DNA of 45,922 nucleotides from a virus, in the IMG/VR virus record IMGVR_UViG_3300025030_000182, positions 1 to 45,922 of that record. The stretch is one strand, 5' to 3'. This document shows, in pieces, positions 32,034 to 40,898 of the stretch (the first letter of the stretch is position 1; every line of letters starts with the position of its first letter). The notes below the pieces were generated by a model. That model saw nothing but the letters and a program-made list of their open reading frames with translations, was not told where the DNA came from and did not search any database. Both the position numbers and the translations under genes were made by a program.

Positions 32034-33119
32034 CTATAATCTCGGAGGCTCATTTCGAGCCAGAATAACTTTAAATGTGCTTGCTTCAGAACTAGAAGAA
32101 TAAAAACCTGTAAAGTTGTAAGTAACATAAATCCCTGTTGGTCGGGTTACTTGTGGTGAATTCCTAGCAAACATTAATTCAGGTAATTGAAAAGTTATAT
32201 ATTCATCTCCAGGAGTACCATCACCTGCACCCCGAATAAACTTAAACTGCATAGCTTTTACAGTTCCAGATGAAATATCCGCTGCTAAACTTAACGTATC
32301 TGCAGTAAACATAAACGTAGCCGATCCATCTACCATAACAACACCTTCAGGCAAGGATTTGCGAATACCAGCTCCTCCTAGAACTCGCACATCTTCGTCC
32401 ATAGGATTTGATATCGTAAAAGACAATTCACTTATCAAAGCATTTGCAGACGCAGTTCCTATTGTAGCACCAAGCAATACCTGTGCCGGTAACAACTCAA
32501 AACTATCCCAAGCTTCATGCGCAAAAGCTTTGTCATAAAGTACGTTAGTATTCATACTTGTAGCAGCAGGTGTTTCGTTTGCGCAAAGAATATCTGCTGT
32601 AGCCAACACTGCGCCTTCCCTAGGCACTGTTATAGCTAATTTAGAAATTCTACACCCTGTATATTGCCAGTATTTGTTACCAGAACTAAACGAACCAAAT
32701 CGTTTTTCCAGTGAAAAACTTGTGGGCAAATCACCAACACTAAACGTATGTACATATGGAGCTGTTCCAACTGTAGCACTATTTTCAGCTATAGAAGCAG
32801 CTATTGAATCTACAGTAGCTCTTACTCCCAAAGCATTTGCCCATAGCCAATATTGATGAGGATTTATTTCTAAAACTAAGTTACCTCCAGCGTTAATATT
32901 CCCTCTAGTAGGCTTACGAGCATTTCTGCTTGATGTAATAACTTCAGAACTAATTAAATTCTGTTCTGCTTTGAGCGATTCTGATCTATAAGGAACTTCA
33001 ATAGCTAACCTATCAGCACCAAACGCTGTTCCTGAAGGGCTAGTCGTACCAGCTAACTGATTAAAATTATCCTCCATAGCCACATAAATACTTGTTCTTG
33101 ATCCTGTAGCTTGTGTCAT
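32034..33119 (-). CDS. Major tail (tube) protein
   Basis: This 361-aa protein starts MTQATGSRTSIYVAMEDNFN and has beta-rich modules such as YRSESLKAEQNLISSEVITS, typical of a long siphovirus tube subunit family. Gene order (tail terminator before it, chaperones after it) supports the call. It overlaps the upstream gene by 4 nt. Confidence 0.8.
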   Translation of the reverse strand: MTQATGSRTSIYVAMEDNFNQLAGTTSPSGTAFGADRLAIEVPYRSESLKAEQNLISSEVITSSRNARKPTRGNINAGGNLVLEINPHQYWLWANALGVRATVDSIAASIAENSATVGTAPYVHTFSVGDLPTSFSLEKRFGSFSSGNKYWQYTGCRISKLAITVPREGAVLATADILCANETPAATSMNTNVLYDKAFAHEAWDSFELLPAQVLLGATIGTASANALISELSFTISNPMDEDVRVLGGAGIRKSLPEGVVMVDGSATFMFTADTLSLAADISSGTVKAMQFKFIRGAGDGTPGDEYITFQLPELMFARNSPQVTRPTGIYVTYNFTGFYSSSSEASTFKVILARNEPPRL

Positions 33120-33571
33120 GTTGACCTCTCCTTAACTGTCAAAGTTAATACAATATGATTACATACTCTATTACCAAAAGCTTCTATATCAATACTGTCT
33201 ACTTGAATAAAATCATGGTAAAAGCATGTTGAATTTAAATCTGGTTTTGCTGCAAAAGCTGATTCAATGGCAGTAATTAATGTTGAGGCTTGAGTTTCAG
33301 AACTGTCTGTTAAACCTAACCAACCTTCAAGTTTATATTTGTAAGTTTTTTCTCGTTGATTGCCTATTCCCAAAACGACCTGTTCTGTAGTCTGGCTCTC
33401 CATATAAATAAACCAAACTCGTGATATACTTACACCACTAATAACAGTCTTGACCAAATCAGTATATTTGGATTCTGATCTTATCTCTCTAGCATAGTCA
33501 TAAACATTGCCTATGTTTGTCACATCAGACAATATTGTTTTAATCTCTGCTCTTATAGTCAATTCAGCCAT
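33116..33571 (-). CDS. Tail terminator / completion protein
   Basis: This 151-aa alpha/beta protein (RVWFIYMESQTTEQVV, KYKLEGWLGL) lies between the HK97 gp10-like gene and the tail tube gene, the usual place of the lambda U-like terminator. Sequence identity to a named family is not visible to me; the call rests on size, fold pattern and order. Confidence 0.6.
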   Translation of the reverse strand: MAELTIRAEIKTILSDVTNIGNVYDYAREIRSESKYTDLVKTVISGVSISRVWFIYMESQTTEQVVLGIGNQREKTYKYKLEGWLGLTDSSETQASTLITAIESAFAAKPDLNSTCFYHDFIQVDSIDIEAFGNRVCNHIVLTLTVKERST

Positions 33572-34065
33572 TATCCCATCATCCTCCTATGAAATTCTTT
33601 CATAGCTAAAGTTATTGCTAATTGTATTTTAGGCAAGGCTTCAGCTTCTGCTTTTTCTGTAATACCTAATCCTGGTTTTGAAGTCGAAGCTATATAATTT
33701 GCAAGCTTACTTACACTTGCTTTAGATGTAACTTTTCCTTTGCGTCTCATCCAAGCAATTAGTTTATCTCTAGGATAAACAGTCCTTTGCATTCCTGCAA
33801 CTCGACCCTTATCTAAAACATGAAAATATTTCTTGGCTGTTCCTGTGGAAAATACTTTAATATTAAAACTATCTGTTCCTCGAATTAAACTTCCTTGAAT
33901 AGAGTCTCTTGTAGCTCCAGATGATTTAGGTGTAAATTTTTTAACTGAATCTGTAGCTGTTTTTACAGACTTTTGCATTGTTTTACGAACTTCTCCTATA
34001 AGTTTTTCTTTAACACTCGTAACCCAATTTTTAGAAATCTTAAACTCTATATCAATTATAGCCAT
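33571..34065 (-). CDS. HK97 gp10-like head-tail/tail completion protein
   Basis: This 164-aa protein has VKKFTPKSSGATRDSIQ (about 41-57), FHVLDKGRVAG and a basic C-terminal helix, the Px[ksd]TGxLRxS plus aromatic-x-LexG pattern of HK97 gp10-like proteins. Its start and stop share single bases with both neighbours, giving tight coupling. Confidence 0.75.
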   Translation of the reverse strand: MAIIDIEFKISKNWVTSVKEKLIGEVRKTMQKSVKTATDSVKKFTPKSSGATRDSIQGSLIRGTDSFNIKVFSTGTAKKYFHVLDKGRVAGMQRTVYPRDKLIAWMRRKGKVTSKASVSKLANYIASTSKPGLGITEKAEAEALPKIQLAITLAMKEFHRRMMG

Positions 34066-34943
34066 TAGCGTGTTCTGTTATATAATCTACTATGAGTTAA
34101 TCTTCCTTGACCTAAAGGATAATCTCGGTTTTTATTTATTACTGTAAAATAACTACTTGCTCCGTTGTCTGCAATACCCAGAAATCTATTATATTTGCGT
34201 TCGAGTTCCATAGCTCTGTCTTTGATTATTTTAGCTGAATCCTGTGACTCAAACGTTACATTTGAAATACTACTATCATAGCCTTTAGACACTATAATAG
34301 CTAATTGGTACAACGCAATCGAAGCTACTTTATATATAAAAATCTCTTCATAACGAAGCGGTATTTCTAAAATTGAACGAGCTACTGTGTATTCTACATT
34401 ATAATATTCTGTTGTAGGCAAAGTTAAATTTATTAATCTTAAATATGTACCTACACTGTTTGTATAAATATCAAACAAATCCCTAGCCAAATAACAAGCT
34501 GGAACTTTATCAATAGGATACTCTAAATTTTCTATAACTGAAAAATCTGTGTCAAAAGTAGATAATGTTGTTGAAATTAAATAATCTTTTGCAGCATTGC
34601 CTGTAACTTTACTCACAACTATCTTAGGCACATGATAGCTAAAATCTGTCAAAGCTATCAAAATAGCCCTGTCAACATCATCTGAATCCTCAGTCCAAGT
34701 TACTGTACCATCAACTACAGTTGAGCCTGCTTGTGTAGGAAACGTAGGAGCTGTTCCACCGGATGTTCCTGCTGTAGTACATTTATACGTTCTACCTAAC
34801 ATAGACGTAGGTTTTACATAGTCATTTAGAGAATATGCTGTTGTAACTGCCCATATTGTAGGAACATACAAGCTCAACAAACTCGTATCATCTCTAATCC
34901 ATCGCAAAGCCCTTGTTCTTATATCTAAATGTGTAGAAGCCAT
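34065..34943 (-). CDS. Head-tail connector with carbohydrate-binding-like insert
   Basis: This 292-aa protein first shows helices (IRTRALRWIRDDTSLLSLY), then a WAVTTAYSLNDYVKPTSMLG ... YKCTTAGTSGGTAPTFPT module at about 31-85. That is the W-x-x-x-x-x-Y-x-x-x-D-x-V ... Y-x-C pattern of small chitin-binding-like domains common in phage virion proteins. A connector-like remainder follows. Position after the capsid genes suggests a head completion or adaptor protein; the inserted module may decorate the neck. Confidence 0.6.
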   Translation of the reverse strand: MASTHLDIRTRALRWIRDDTSLLSLYVPTIWAVTTAYSLNDYVKPTSMLGRTYKCTTAGTSGGTAPTFPTQAGSTVVDGTVTWTEDSDDVDRAILIALTDFSYHVPKIVVSKVTGNAAKDYLISTTLSTFDTDFSVIENLEYPIDKVPACYLARDLFDIYTNSVGTYLRLINLTLPTTEYYNVEYTVARSILEIPLRYEEIFIYKVASIALYQLAIIVSKGYDSSISNVTFESQDSAKIIKDRAMELERKYNRFLGIADNGASSYFTVINKNRDYPLGQGRLTHSRLYNRTR

Positions 34944-35013
34944 TGTTTAAATTCTTCATAAAAATTATGCAGAAGGAAGTTATTTTCCTCCCTTCTGCAT
35001 AGATTAATTTTAA

Positions 35014-35382
35014 TTAAAAAGCGTAATTACCTGTATGTCTGTCTTTTAACTCAGATACTTTGCTTTTATTCCAATTTGAAACTCTACTATAATAACCAAC
35101 AATTCGAGTAATTCCTTCAAGATTGATACTTTTTCTTGTCACCAAACTTTTAACTACGTCTTCAACAGGATTAGTCAAAATAGTATTTATCTCAATTAAA
35201 CTTGCATCTTGGTATCTGTCATCCAAAACCTTAATACAATCTGATTCTATTTCCTTACCTTCATAAAAACTTCCTGCAAGTATCACACCATCTATAGTTA
35301 AAAAATCATTTTTTGCCAATTCAATCTCAAAATCACTTAACTTTACACTGATTTTTTCTTCTATTTCCAAATCTAAGAGCAT
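35014..35382 (-). CDS. Small protein with NrdD-like glycyl-radical motif
   Basis: This 122-aa protein has a C-terminal ITRIVGYYSRVSNWNKSKVS (91-110) followed by ELKDR. It resembles the C-terminal glycyl-radical segment of anaerobic ribonucleotide reductase NrdD (RxxGY...N.GK..E...R), with Gly96 at the radical position. The N-terminal part is acidic and unrecognised, and NrdD's preceding zinc-binding Cys pairs are absent. It is placed between capsid and connector genes. It could be a radical-domain donor or a structural protein with a borrowed motif. Confidence 0.5.
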   Translation of the reverse strand: MLLDLEIEEKISVKLSDFEIELAKNDFLTIDGVILAGSFYEGKEIESDCIKVLDDRYQDASLIEINTILTNPVEDVVKSLVTRKSINLEGITRIVGYYSRVSNWNKSKVSELKDRHTGNYAF

Positions 35383-35419
35383 TCACTACCCCCTATGATA
35401 AATTTAAAATTTAAAAATC

Positions 35420-35512
35420 TTATTTTTTCTTAAACTTAGAATCAGGCTTTGGTTTTTCCTTTGACTGTTTTTGTTTATTACTGTTATCAAAATTCTTTTT
35501 ATCTTTGGGCAT
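35420..35512 (-). CDS. Tiny Lys-rich peptide
   Basis: This 30-aa ORF (MPKDKKNFDNSNKQKQSKEK...) follows a strong AAGGAG site in the late operon. It has 12 Lys and no hydrophobic segment. It may bind nucleic acid, or it may be a translation relay. Short, hence modest confidence. Confidence 0.45.
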   Translation of the reverse strand: MPKDKKNFDNSNKQKQSKEKPKPDSKFKKK

Positions 35513-35529
35513 TGTTATAACTCCTTAAA

Positions 35530-36045
35530 CTATTTTCTTTGAACTTGCAAAGCAATTTGTAAATTTCTCCAGCCAGTGCTTTCTGCTGCTGTCATACTAC
35601 CGTAGCGATTAATTACTAGTGTACTAGATTTATCTAAAACCTTATCTGTAAACGCAAATGTATAAGGCGAAGAAGCTGTGCCCATAGCCAATACTGAAGT
35701 TAGCATTGAAGTCAATGTAGTTGTACCTGTGGGACTTTCTAGTAAATCCACAATAACTGTATCACTGACAGCTCCAAAAGTTTCAGTTCCTATCCTAGCA
35801 GTACCAGATAAAATTCTATATCCTCCAGGAGCTACAAAACCACCTACATATTTTTCTGCTGTAGTACTACCTGTAACTGTAAGATTTATACCAGTCATAT
35901 CATAATTCAAAACAATAGTCTCAATTCCAGGCAAAGTCTGAGCGTATGTACTTGGAGCAGAATATCCCGAATCAACTACCTCACCAAAAGCGGTACTGCA
36001 ACTAATTAAAGCTGCAGTACCTAAAACCAATAATTTTTTAAACAT
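35530..36045 (-). CDS. Exported beta-rich protein next to the capsid gene
   Basis: This 171-aa protein begins with a clear Sec signal (KKLLVLGTAALISCSTAFG), also readable as a lipobox with LISC (Cys16). The mature part is Thr/Ser/Gly-rich and beta-stranded (GGFVAPGGYRILSGTARIG). The position just after the capsid gene would suit a decoration protein, yet a signal peptide would send it out of the cytoplasm. AAAGGAG precedes the ATG. Alternatives: the leader is not cleaved, or this is a cargo gene acting on the host envelope. Confidence 0.65.
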   Translation of the reverse strand: MFKKLLVLGTAALISCSTAFGEVVDSGYSAPSTYAQTLPGIETIVLNYDMTGINLTVTGSTTAEKYVGGFVAPGGYRILSGTARIGTETFGAVSDTVIVDLLESPTGTTTLTSMLTSVLAMGTASSPYTFAFTDKVLDKSSTLVINRYGSMTAAESTGWRNLQIALQVQRK

Positions 36046-36063
36046 TGTTTTATACTCCTTTAT

Positions 36064-36088
36064 AGTAATATAAATTTTTTATAAATCT
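36064..36088 (-). repeat. Copy E of the recurrent 25-bp palindromic element
   Basis: Read on -, AGATTTATAAAAAATTTATATTACT, then ATAAAGGAG and the start of the exported-protein gene. It is 24/25 identical to copy B at 15102-15126. Confidence 0.6.
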
Positions 36089-36097
36089 TTAAAAGCC

Positions 36098-37990
36098 TTA
36101 ACCAGCCACAGTCTCACGATAGAAAGGTCTGTAATCTGTAATTACCCCACCATAAACATGACGCAATTTCCAAGTAATAATATCATTGCTAAACACAGAA
36201 CCAACTGTAGGTGCTGACTGTAACCACATTTCAGGCTCGATTTTACCATCCAAGAAACCTATTTCCAAACCAGGCCACATGCTTGGATCTGCTACCGCAT
36301 ACCAATCTGTAGCATCAGTCCAATGCATAACAGTAATGTTCGAATATGACTGATCTCTTACAAAATCAGGAGATTGCGGAGTAAAATCACCCCTACCTGA
36401 TGCTACAATAGCAGCCCATACTGTTGCTTCCAAATCAATAGGATTAAGAATTATCTTAGGAAATATACCAAGAACCTCACTTGTATCTTTCTCAGTCTGC
36501 TTCATCATAGCAGTTCTAACCACAGCTAACTCTGCGGCTGAAAACGCCGTTGTTCCTAAATTACTATGTGTAGCAGCATGAAACAAAACTACATTGTCAT
36601 AAATAGCAGCATTTGTAGTAAAAAAATCAAACACAAATTTATAAAGCGTTCTGGCTGCTGCAACACCCATACGCTTAGGAATTCTACGAATAGCATTAAT
36701 ATCATCATTCTTTATCATTTCAAACGTGACATTCTCAGTGTAACCACGTTTGCTTACACTAAATGTAGCTTCTTCGTCTGTAGGGCTTGTAGCTGCTGTA
36801 TAAGGTGCAGATTCTAACACAGTTGGTAAATCTCCATAGCCGCCAAATCTAACTCTATGCTGAGTCTTAAAATCTGGAACTGTGGTAATTTCACAAACTT
36901 TATTCCAGTCTCTATTCCAATGACTCTGTGACCATTCTTTAAGCATTTTGCGATTTAAAGTCTCGCCCAAAACATTAGCAAAACTTGTTGAATCCAACGA
37001 AGCTGTCAATCTAGAACAATTTTTAACCAATCCAGTAATAGCATTATCACCTGTAAAGTTTACATAAGCTGCTTTAATGCTATGAATCTTACCATCCATC
37101 AAATCATCAAACATTTTTATTCTATTATCCATATCATCAGCTAAAATTCGTACACTTCCTAAATCCTTAACTGTCTGGGCTTGAATAATATCTAAATATT
37201 GTTTTTCAATCTGAATAGCTTGATCCAATATTTTCTCATCAATAGCTTTTCCTGCAAACTGGGCTTTTAATTTTGCATTTGCAACTTCAGGTAATTTTGC
37301 AGCTTGTAATTTTGTTTCTAACAATAACTGCGTATTACCTATTTTAGCTTTTTCAAGTTCTATTGCAAAAGAAGCGTGTAAAGTAGCTAAATCTGTTTCA
37401 CGCTGAACTTTTTCCTTCTCTGCTCTTATATATGCAGTAGCATCTGTATTAGCACTAGCTACCAGTTTCATAAACTTACCATCAGCAGCCGGAGTATGTA
37501 CTATATCCACAGCAGCTTTAACAATACTCAAAACTTTTCTAGTGCCATCAGGCAAAATTTCTTCCTGGCCTAAACAATCGACAGACAAACCTATTAATTC
37601 AGGATTATCTTTAAACGAGGATTGTAAAATATCTCGAATTACATTACCTGATCCAGACTGAACCAAGTTTAACTTACCTACCAAAGCATCTTCAGTAGCC
37701 TGAACATTGCTTAACCATCCTGCAATTTGTTTCACAGATTTATCACTCTGCGTATGCTGCGAATCATCCAGCAAAAACACTTTTGCCCCTTCAAACAATT
37801 TCAAAGCACTTTGCAAAACTTCCTTAGTCCAAACACGCTTGTTTTTATCCTGACCATATTTAATTATTCTAACATCCCAAACATAGCCTTTTTTATCTAC
37901 CTCTGCAGATTGCAAAATACAATCTATTTTTAAATTCTCACCATTTATAACTTCATTAGCTTGAAGTCTACTAAACAATCTTTTGGACAT
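36098..37990 (-). CDS. Prohead protease - scaffold - major capsid fusion
   Basis: A 630-aa product from ATG 37990, after GGAGCTGATA; the reading frame can be extended upstream without a ribosome site. Residues 1-180 form a prohead-protease-like domain with His79 (DDSQHTQS), Ser136 (IGLSVDCLG) and Asp162 (AAVDIVHTPA). Residues about 185-300 are a charged coiled coil, like a scaffold. Residues about 330-630 look like a HK97/Mu gpT-type major capsid (KRGYTENVTFEMIKNDD, ending ITDYRPFYRETVAG). Normally these are two or three genes. Maturation would require self-cleavage. Confidence 0.75.
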   Translation of the reverse strand: MSKRLFSRLQANEVINGENLKIDCILQSAEVDKKGYVWDVRIIKYGQDKNKRVWTKEVLQSALKLFEGAKVFLLDDSQHTQSDKSVKQIAGWLSNVQATEDALVGKLNLVQSGSGNVIRDILQSSFKDNPELIGLSVDCLGQEEILPDGTRKVLSIVKAAVDIVHTPAADGKFMKLVASANTDATAYIRAEKEKVQRETDLATLHASFAIELEKAKIGNTQLLLETKLQAAKLPEVANAKLKAQFAGKAIDEKILDQAIQIEKQYLDIIQAQTVKDLGSVRILADDMDNRIKMFDDLMDGKIHSIKAAYVNFTGDNAITGLVKNCSRLTASLDSTSFANVLGETLNRKMLKEWSQSHWNRDWNKVCEITTVPDFKTQHRVRFGGYGDLPTVLESAPYTAATSPTDEEATFSVSKRGYTENVTFEMIKNDDINAIRRIPKRMGVAAARTLYKFVFDFFTTNAAIYDNVVLFHAATHSNLGTTAFSAAELAVVRTAMMKQTEKDTSEVLGIFPKIILNPIDLEATVWAAIVASGRGDFTPQSPDFVRDQSYSNITVMHWTDATDWYAVADPSMWPGLEIGFLDGKIEPEMWLQSAPTVGSVFSNDIITWKLRHVYGGVITDYRPFYRETVAG

Positions 37991-38261
37991 TATCAGCTCC
38001 TTTCGGTAAAATAGTTCCAACACCAATTTTAGCATCCTTTACTTCAATAACATGTTTTTTGGCATCTTTAGTTACTACAACAATATAAGTTTTTTCGTTT
38101 TCAGTTTTAACTATAGCATTTAAAATATCATTTTTGGTTAGCTGCCTAGTTTCCATTCTGAATCTTATTTTACCAGATTCTTCATCTAAATCTTGCTTTA
38201 CATCTTTATACTTCAGACCATTTAACATTACCTCACTTACAAAATCAAACTTATCCTTCAT
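37971..38261 (-). CDS. Small protein between portal and protease
   Basis: A 96-aa product from ATG 38261, with TTTAGGAG 9 nt upstream; the longer frame from a TTG at 38288 overlaps the portal and is less likely. It is charged, with beta-hairpin-like repeats (KTYIVVVTKDAKKHVIEVKD). Overlaps the capsid fusion start by 20 nt. Possibly a head assembly factor; not recognised. Confidence 0.6.
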   Translation of the reverse strand: MKDKFDFVSEVMLNGLKYKDVKQDLDEESGKIRFRMETRQLTKNDILNAIVKTENEKTYIVVVTKDAKKHVIEVKDAKIGVGTILPKGADNVQKIV

Positions 38262-38280
38262 TACTAAATCTCCTAAAAAT

Positions 38281-39567
38281 TTATTCAACTCCTAATTGTT
38301 TAAAAATATTATTAAATAATACAGACAATTTACTATCATCTATCCAATCTTGTTGCGATATTACAGCCAAACCATCAGCTATATTTTTTATAACTGCTCC
38401 CAGCGTAGCTATATCTTTCATAGTAGCAAAATTTGTTATGTCCGAGTTTTTAAGAACTTCTGGATTATATTTCAATACACCAGCTAAATGAATAGAAGCT
38501 AAATCAAACAATATTTTCTTAACCAATTTTTGCCTACGATTAAACAACTTAAACGCTGGTAAAGTCATTTCTTGACTTGTAGCTTTGTTTATATCTCCAG
38601 CACTGCCATACCAATGTGCAGGATAACCAAAGCTTCCTAAAATATGATTTCGCAACACTAAAGCAATCTTTTCTAAATCCGGAGCATTAACATCAGGCGA
38701 ATGTGCTTTAACTTCTATATTATCACTATGACCATAAGCACCGTTAGATTGTCTTACTGAACCTACAAACTTTCTTGTTTCTGCTTCAATTATTGAAGCA
38801 TTTGTACCTTTAAAAACTAAATCCCAAACTATTAAATTAACCTCAATCCATTTTTCAGCATGGTTATAAATTAATTCCTCATAAATATCTATCCAGTCAG
38901 CAACAGTTAAAAAATCTGATCTTCCCCGAGGAGAATTTGTAACTGAGTTAATATTATAATATAAACATTCTCCAGAATTAAAAGAATTTCTTAAATTCTG
39001 CGCTTTTGTAGAAATAACTGCTTTTGGATCTAAATATAGTTTATATTTTTTAGGCTGTTTTCCGGGTTCAGATTTTAAAATTATACCTATTTTAATGCGA
39101 CAATTATCTGGATCGGTAATTACATCAGCTACAATTTGCGGATCAATATAACCTAATCTCAAAGTACCTGTGTTTTCAGATATAAACACAGGCAAATACA
39201 ATTCACCGAAAATTCCTAATTCTTCAATAAATTGCTCAAAATCTAATTCTAAATTATTTACAGGATCATTCCAGAAACTTTTCAAAGAAGCTAAAATATT
39301 TTCGTCTTTACTTACATAAGGAAATTCGGTAGGAATAACAAAACTTGTTCTTAAATTTGACAACCATTTAGTCAAAGGCGATCTTTCCCAAAGAAAAAAT
39401 GCTATCTTAAACATTCGTTCTTGAGAGATCTCATCTAAATTTCTACTTGGGGTAGAACTAGTTAATTTACTAAACCCTTCTACCTCAGCATAGTATGAAT
39501 CGAGTTCCGTCGATGCCTGAAGTTTCTTGGTTGTTGTAACGAGAATCTTTTTGGTTTTTCCTGACAT
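38281..39567 (-). CDS. Portal protein
   Basis: This 428-aa protein has typical portal features: an early WERSPLTKWLSNL helix, a wing region (FGELYLPVFISENTGTLRLG) and the clip/stem region SPRGRSDFLTVADWIDIYEE followed by long helices. Gene order TerS-TerL-portal-protease confirms it. The start lies inside TerL with an 88-nt overlap and no strong ribosome site; no other Met occurs until residue 52. It forms the DNA entry ring. Confidence 0.85.
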   Translation of the reverse strand: MSGKTKKILVTTTKKLQASTELDSYYAEVEGFSKLTSSTPSRNLDEISQERMFKIAFFLWERSPLTKWLSNLRTSFVIPTEFPYVSKDENILASLKSFWNDPVNNLELDFEQFIEELGIFGELYLPVFISENTGTLRLGYIDPQIVADVITDPDNCRIKIGIILKSEPGKQPKKYKLYLDPKAVISTKAQNLRNSFNSGECLYYNINSVTNSPRGRSDFLTVADWIDIYEELIYNHAEKWIEVNLIVWDLVFKGTNASIIEAETRKFVGSVRQSNGAYGHSDNIEVKAHSPDVNAPDLEKIALVLRNHILGSFGYPAHWYGSAGDINKATSQEMTLPAFKLFNRRQKLVKKILFDLASIHLAGVLKYNPEVLKNSDITNFATMKDIATLGAVIKNIADGLAVISQQDWIDDSKLSVLFNNIFKQLGVE

Positions 39568-40898
39568 AATGCAAAACTCGAAGCTAAAGTTTCGTCAAGC
39601 TTACTTGACTGAGATAATTCTGTTAATTTTAATATTTTATCGCGAATTACTTCATCTGCTGTAGTGTTTTGGTCGTTTAAATTTGAGCCTTTGGCAAAAT
39701 AACTAGCTGTATTTCCGTTTAACATATAACTATAAACTGCATAACGCAAAGCATCACAGCAATGATCATTTTCTTTTAAAGGTGCATCAATTCCTAACAT
39801 TTGTTTGCCTTCGTCCCAAATATAAGACGAAGTTAATTCTTCTCTTAGCGTGACACATCTATTTAAAATCTTTAATCTACCAGTCATAAACAAACTAGCA
39901 ACTGATCGAATACCATTTATAACATCATTGTTAGCTTCTCTTATAGTACAAACACAAGAATTAACTAATTCTTGCTTAAGCGAAACTGCCGATTTATCTA
40001 AATAAACTCCATTAATATGAATATTTCTAGTAAAAATTTTATACTCATTTACAAATTCATAATCTGTTTTTTGTACCTGTGTTGATCTAGCATCATAAAC
40101 GTATTCGTCAACTACATATAAACAATCTTTATAAACATAAATCAATAAAAACGTAGTTACAGAAGCTGTACCATAATCTGCTCCTATGATTATATTCATA
40201 GGTCTTTCTTTAGGCAACTCATCAACGAAATTATCCTCGTTGACCATATCATAGATTAAACCATCAGCCAACACCCACTCACCTAAAAACATTCTTCTAA
40301 AAAACAATCCTGTCAAAGACATTTTTAAATTTTCTTTAAACTCATTTGTCAATGATGGGTTATCTTCTATAGTAAATCTTTGCACATAAGCATTACGGGG
40401 TGTATTTTTTATAAAAGTTTTATATATATAATGAAACGGTGAATCCGGATTTGTTGTAGCAAACCATTTAGCTCCCGGAACAGACAATCTTGTAGGAATC
40501 ATATCCAAAGTTGTTTTAGGATGTAAAGTTAACTCATCACTATAACAACCACCAAACGTAGCACCACGAATTTTTCGCTCTGCTTTGGCATCTGTAGCTC
40601 CTACAGTGTAGATAACTTTACCACCGGGGATTTTTAATTCCCCGTCTGTAGAATTATACTTACAATAATTTATACCAATTAAATCTATAACATCATCCAA
40701 AACATTACGCTTTAATGTAGCTTTACTATGCCCAGTCATTAAAAATTTGTCATAATCTGTTGTATATACATGATTTATCCAGATTTGATTTGCGATCCAG
40801 GTTTTCCCTGACCTTACCGCACCATGCAATAAATTAAAAAATTTATTACAATTTCTAATCGCTTTCGACTGAGCTGGAGCATATTCCGGTAGAAACAT
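39480..40898 (-). CDS. terL: Terminase large subunit
   Basis: This 472-aa protein has Walker A GAVRSGKT (residues 26-33), Walker B with catalytic Glu in GCYSDE (117-122) and coupling motif TTNPDSP (about 148-154). The RNase-H-like nuclease is marked by GADYGTA (about 237-243) and HCCDALRY near 380. It is the packaging motor and headful or cos-cutting nuclease. The C-terminal 29 residues overlap the portal gene in another frame. The 5' end overlaps TerS by 44 nt. Confidence 0.9.
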   Translation of the reverse strand: MFLPEYAPAQSKAIRNCNKFFNLLHGAVRSGKTWIANQIWINHVYTTDYDKFLMTGHSKATLKRNVLDDVIDLIGINYCKYNSTDGELKIPGGKVIYTVGATDAKAERKIRGATFGGCYSDELTLHPKTTLDMIPTRLSVPGAKWFATTNPDSPFHYIYKTFIKNTPRNAYVQRFTIEDNPSLTNEFKENLKMSLTGLFFRRMFLGEWVLADGLIYDMVNEDNFVDELPKERPMNIIIGADYGTASVTTFLLIYVYKDCLYVVDEYVYDARSTQVQKTDYEFVNEYKIFTRNIHINGVYLDKSAVSLKQELVNSCVCTIREANNDVINGIRSVASLFMTGRLKILNRCVTLREELTSSYIWDEGKQMLGIDAPLKENDHCCDALRYAVYSYMLNGNTASYFAKGSNLNDQNTTADEVIRDKILKLTELSQSSKLDETLASSFALCQEKPKRFSLQQPRNFRHRRNSIHTMLR

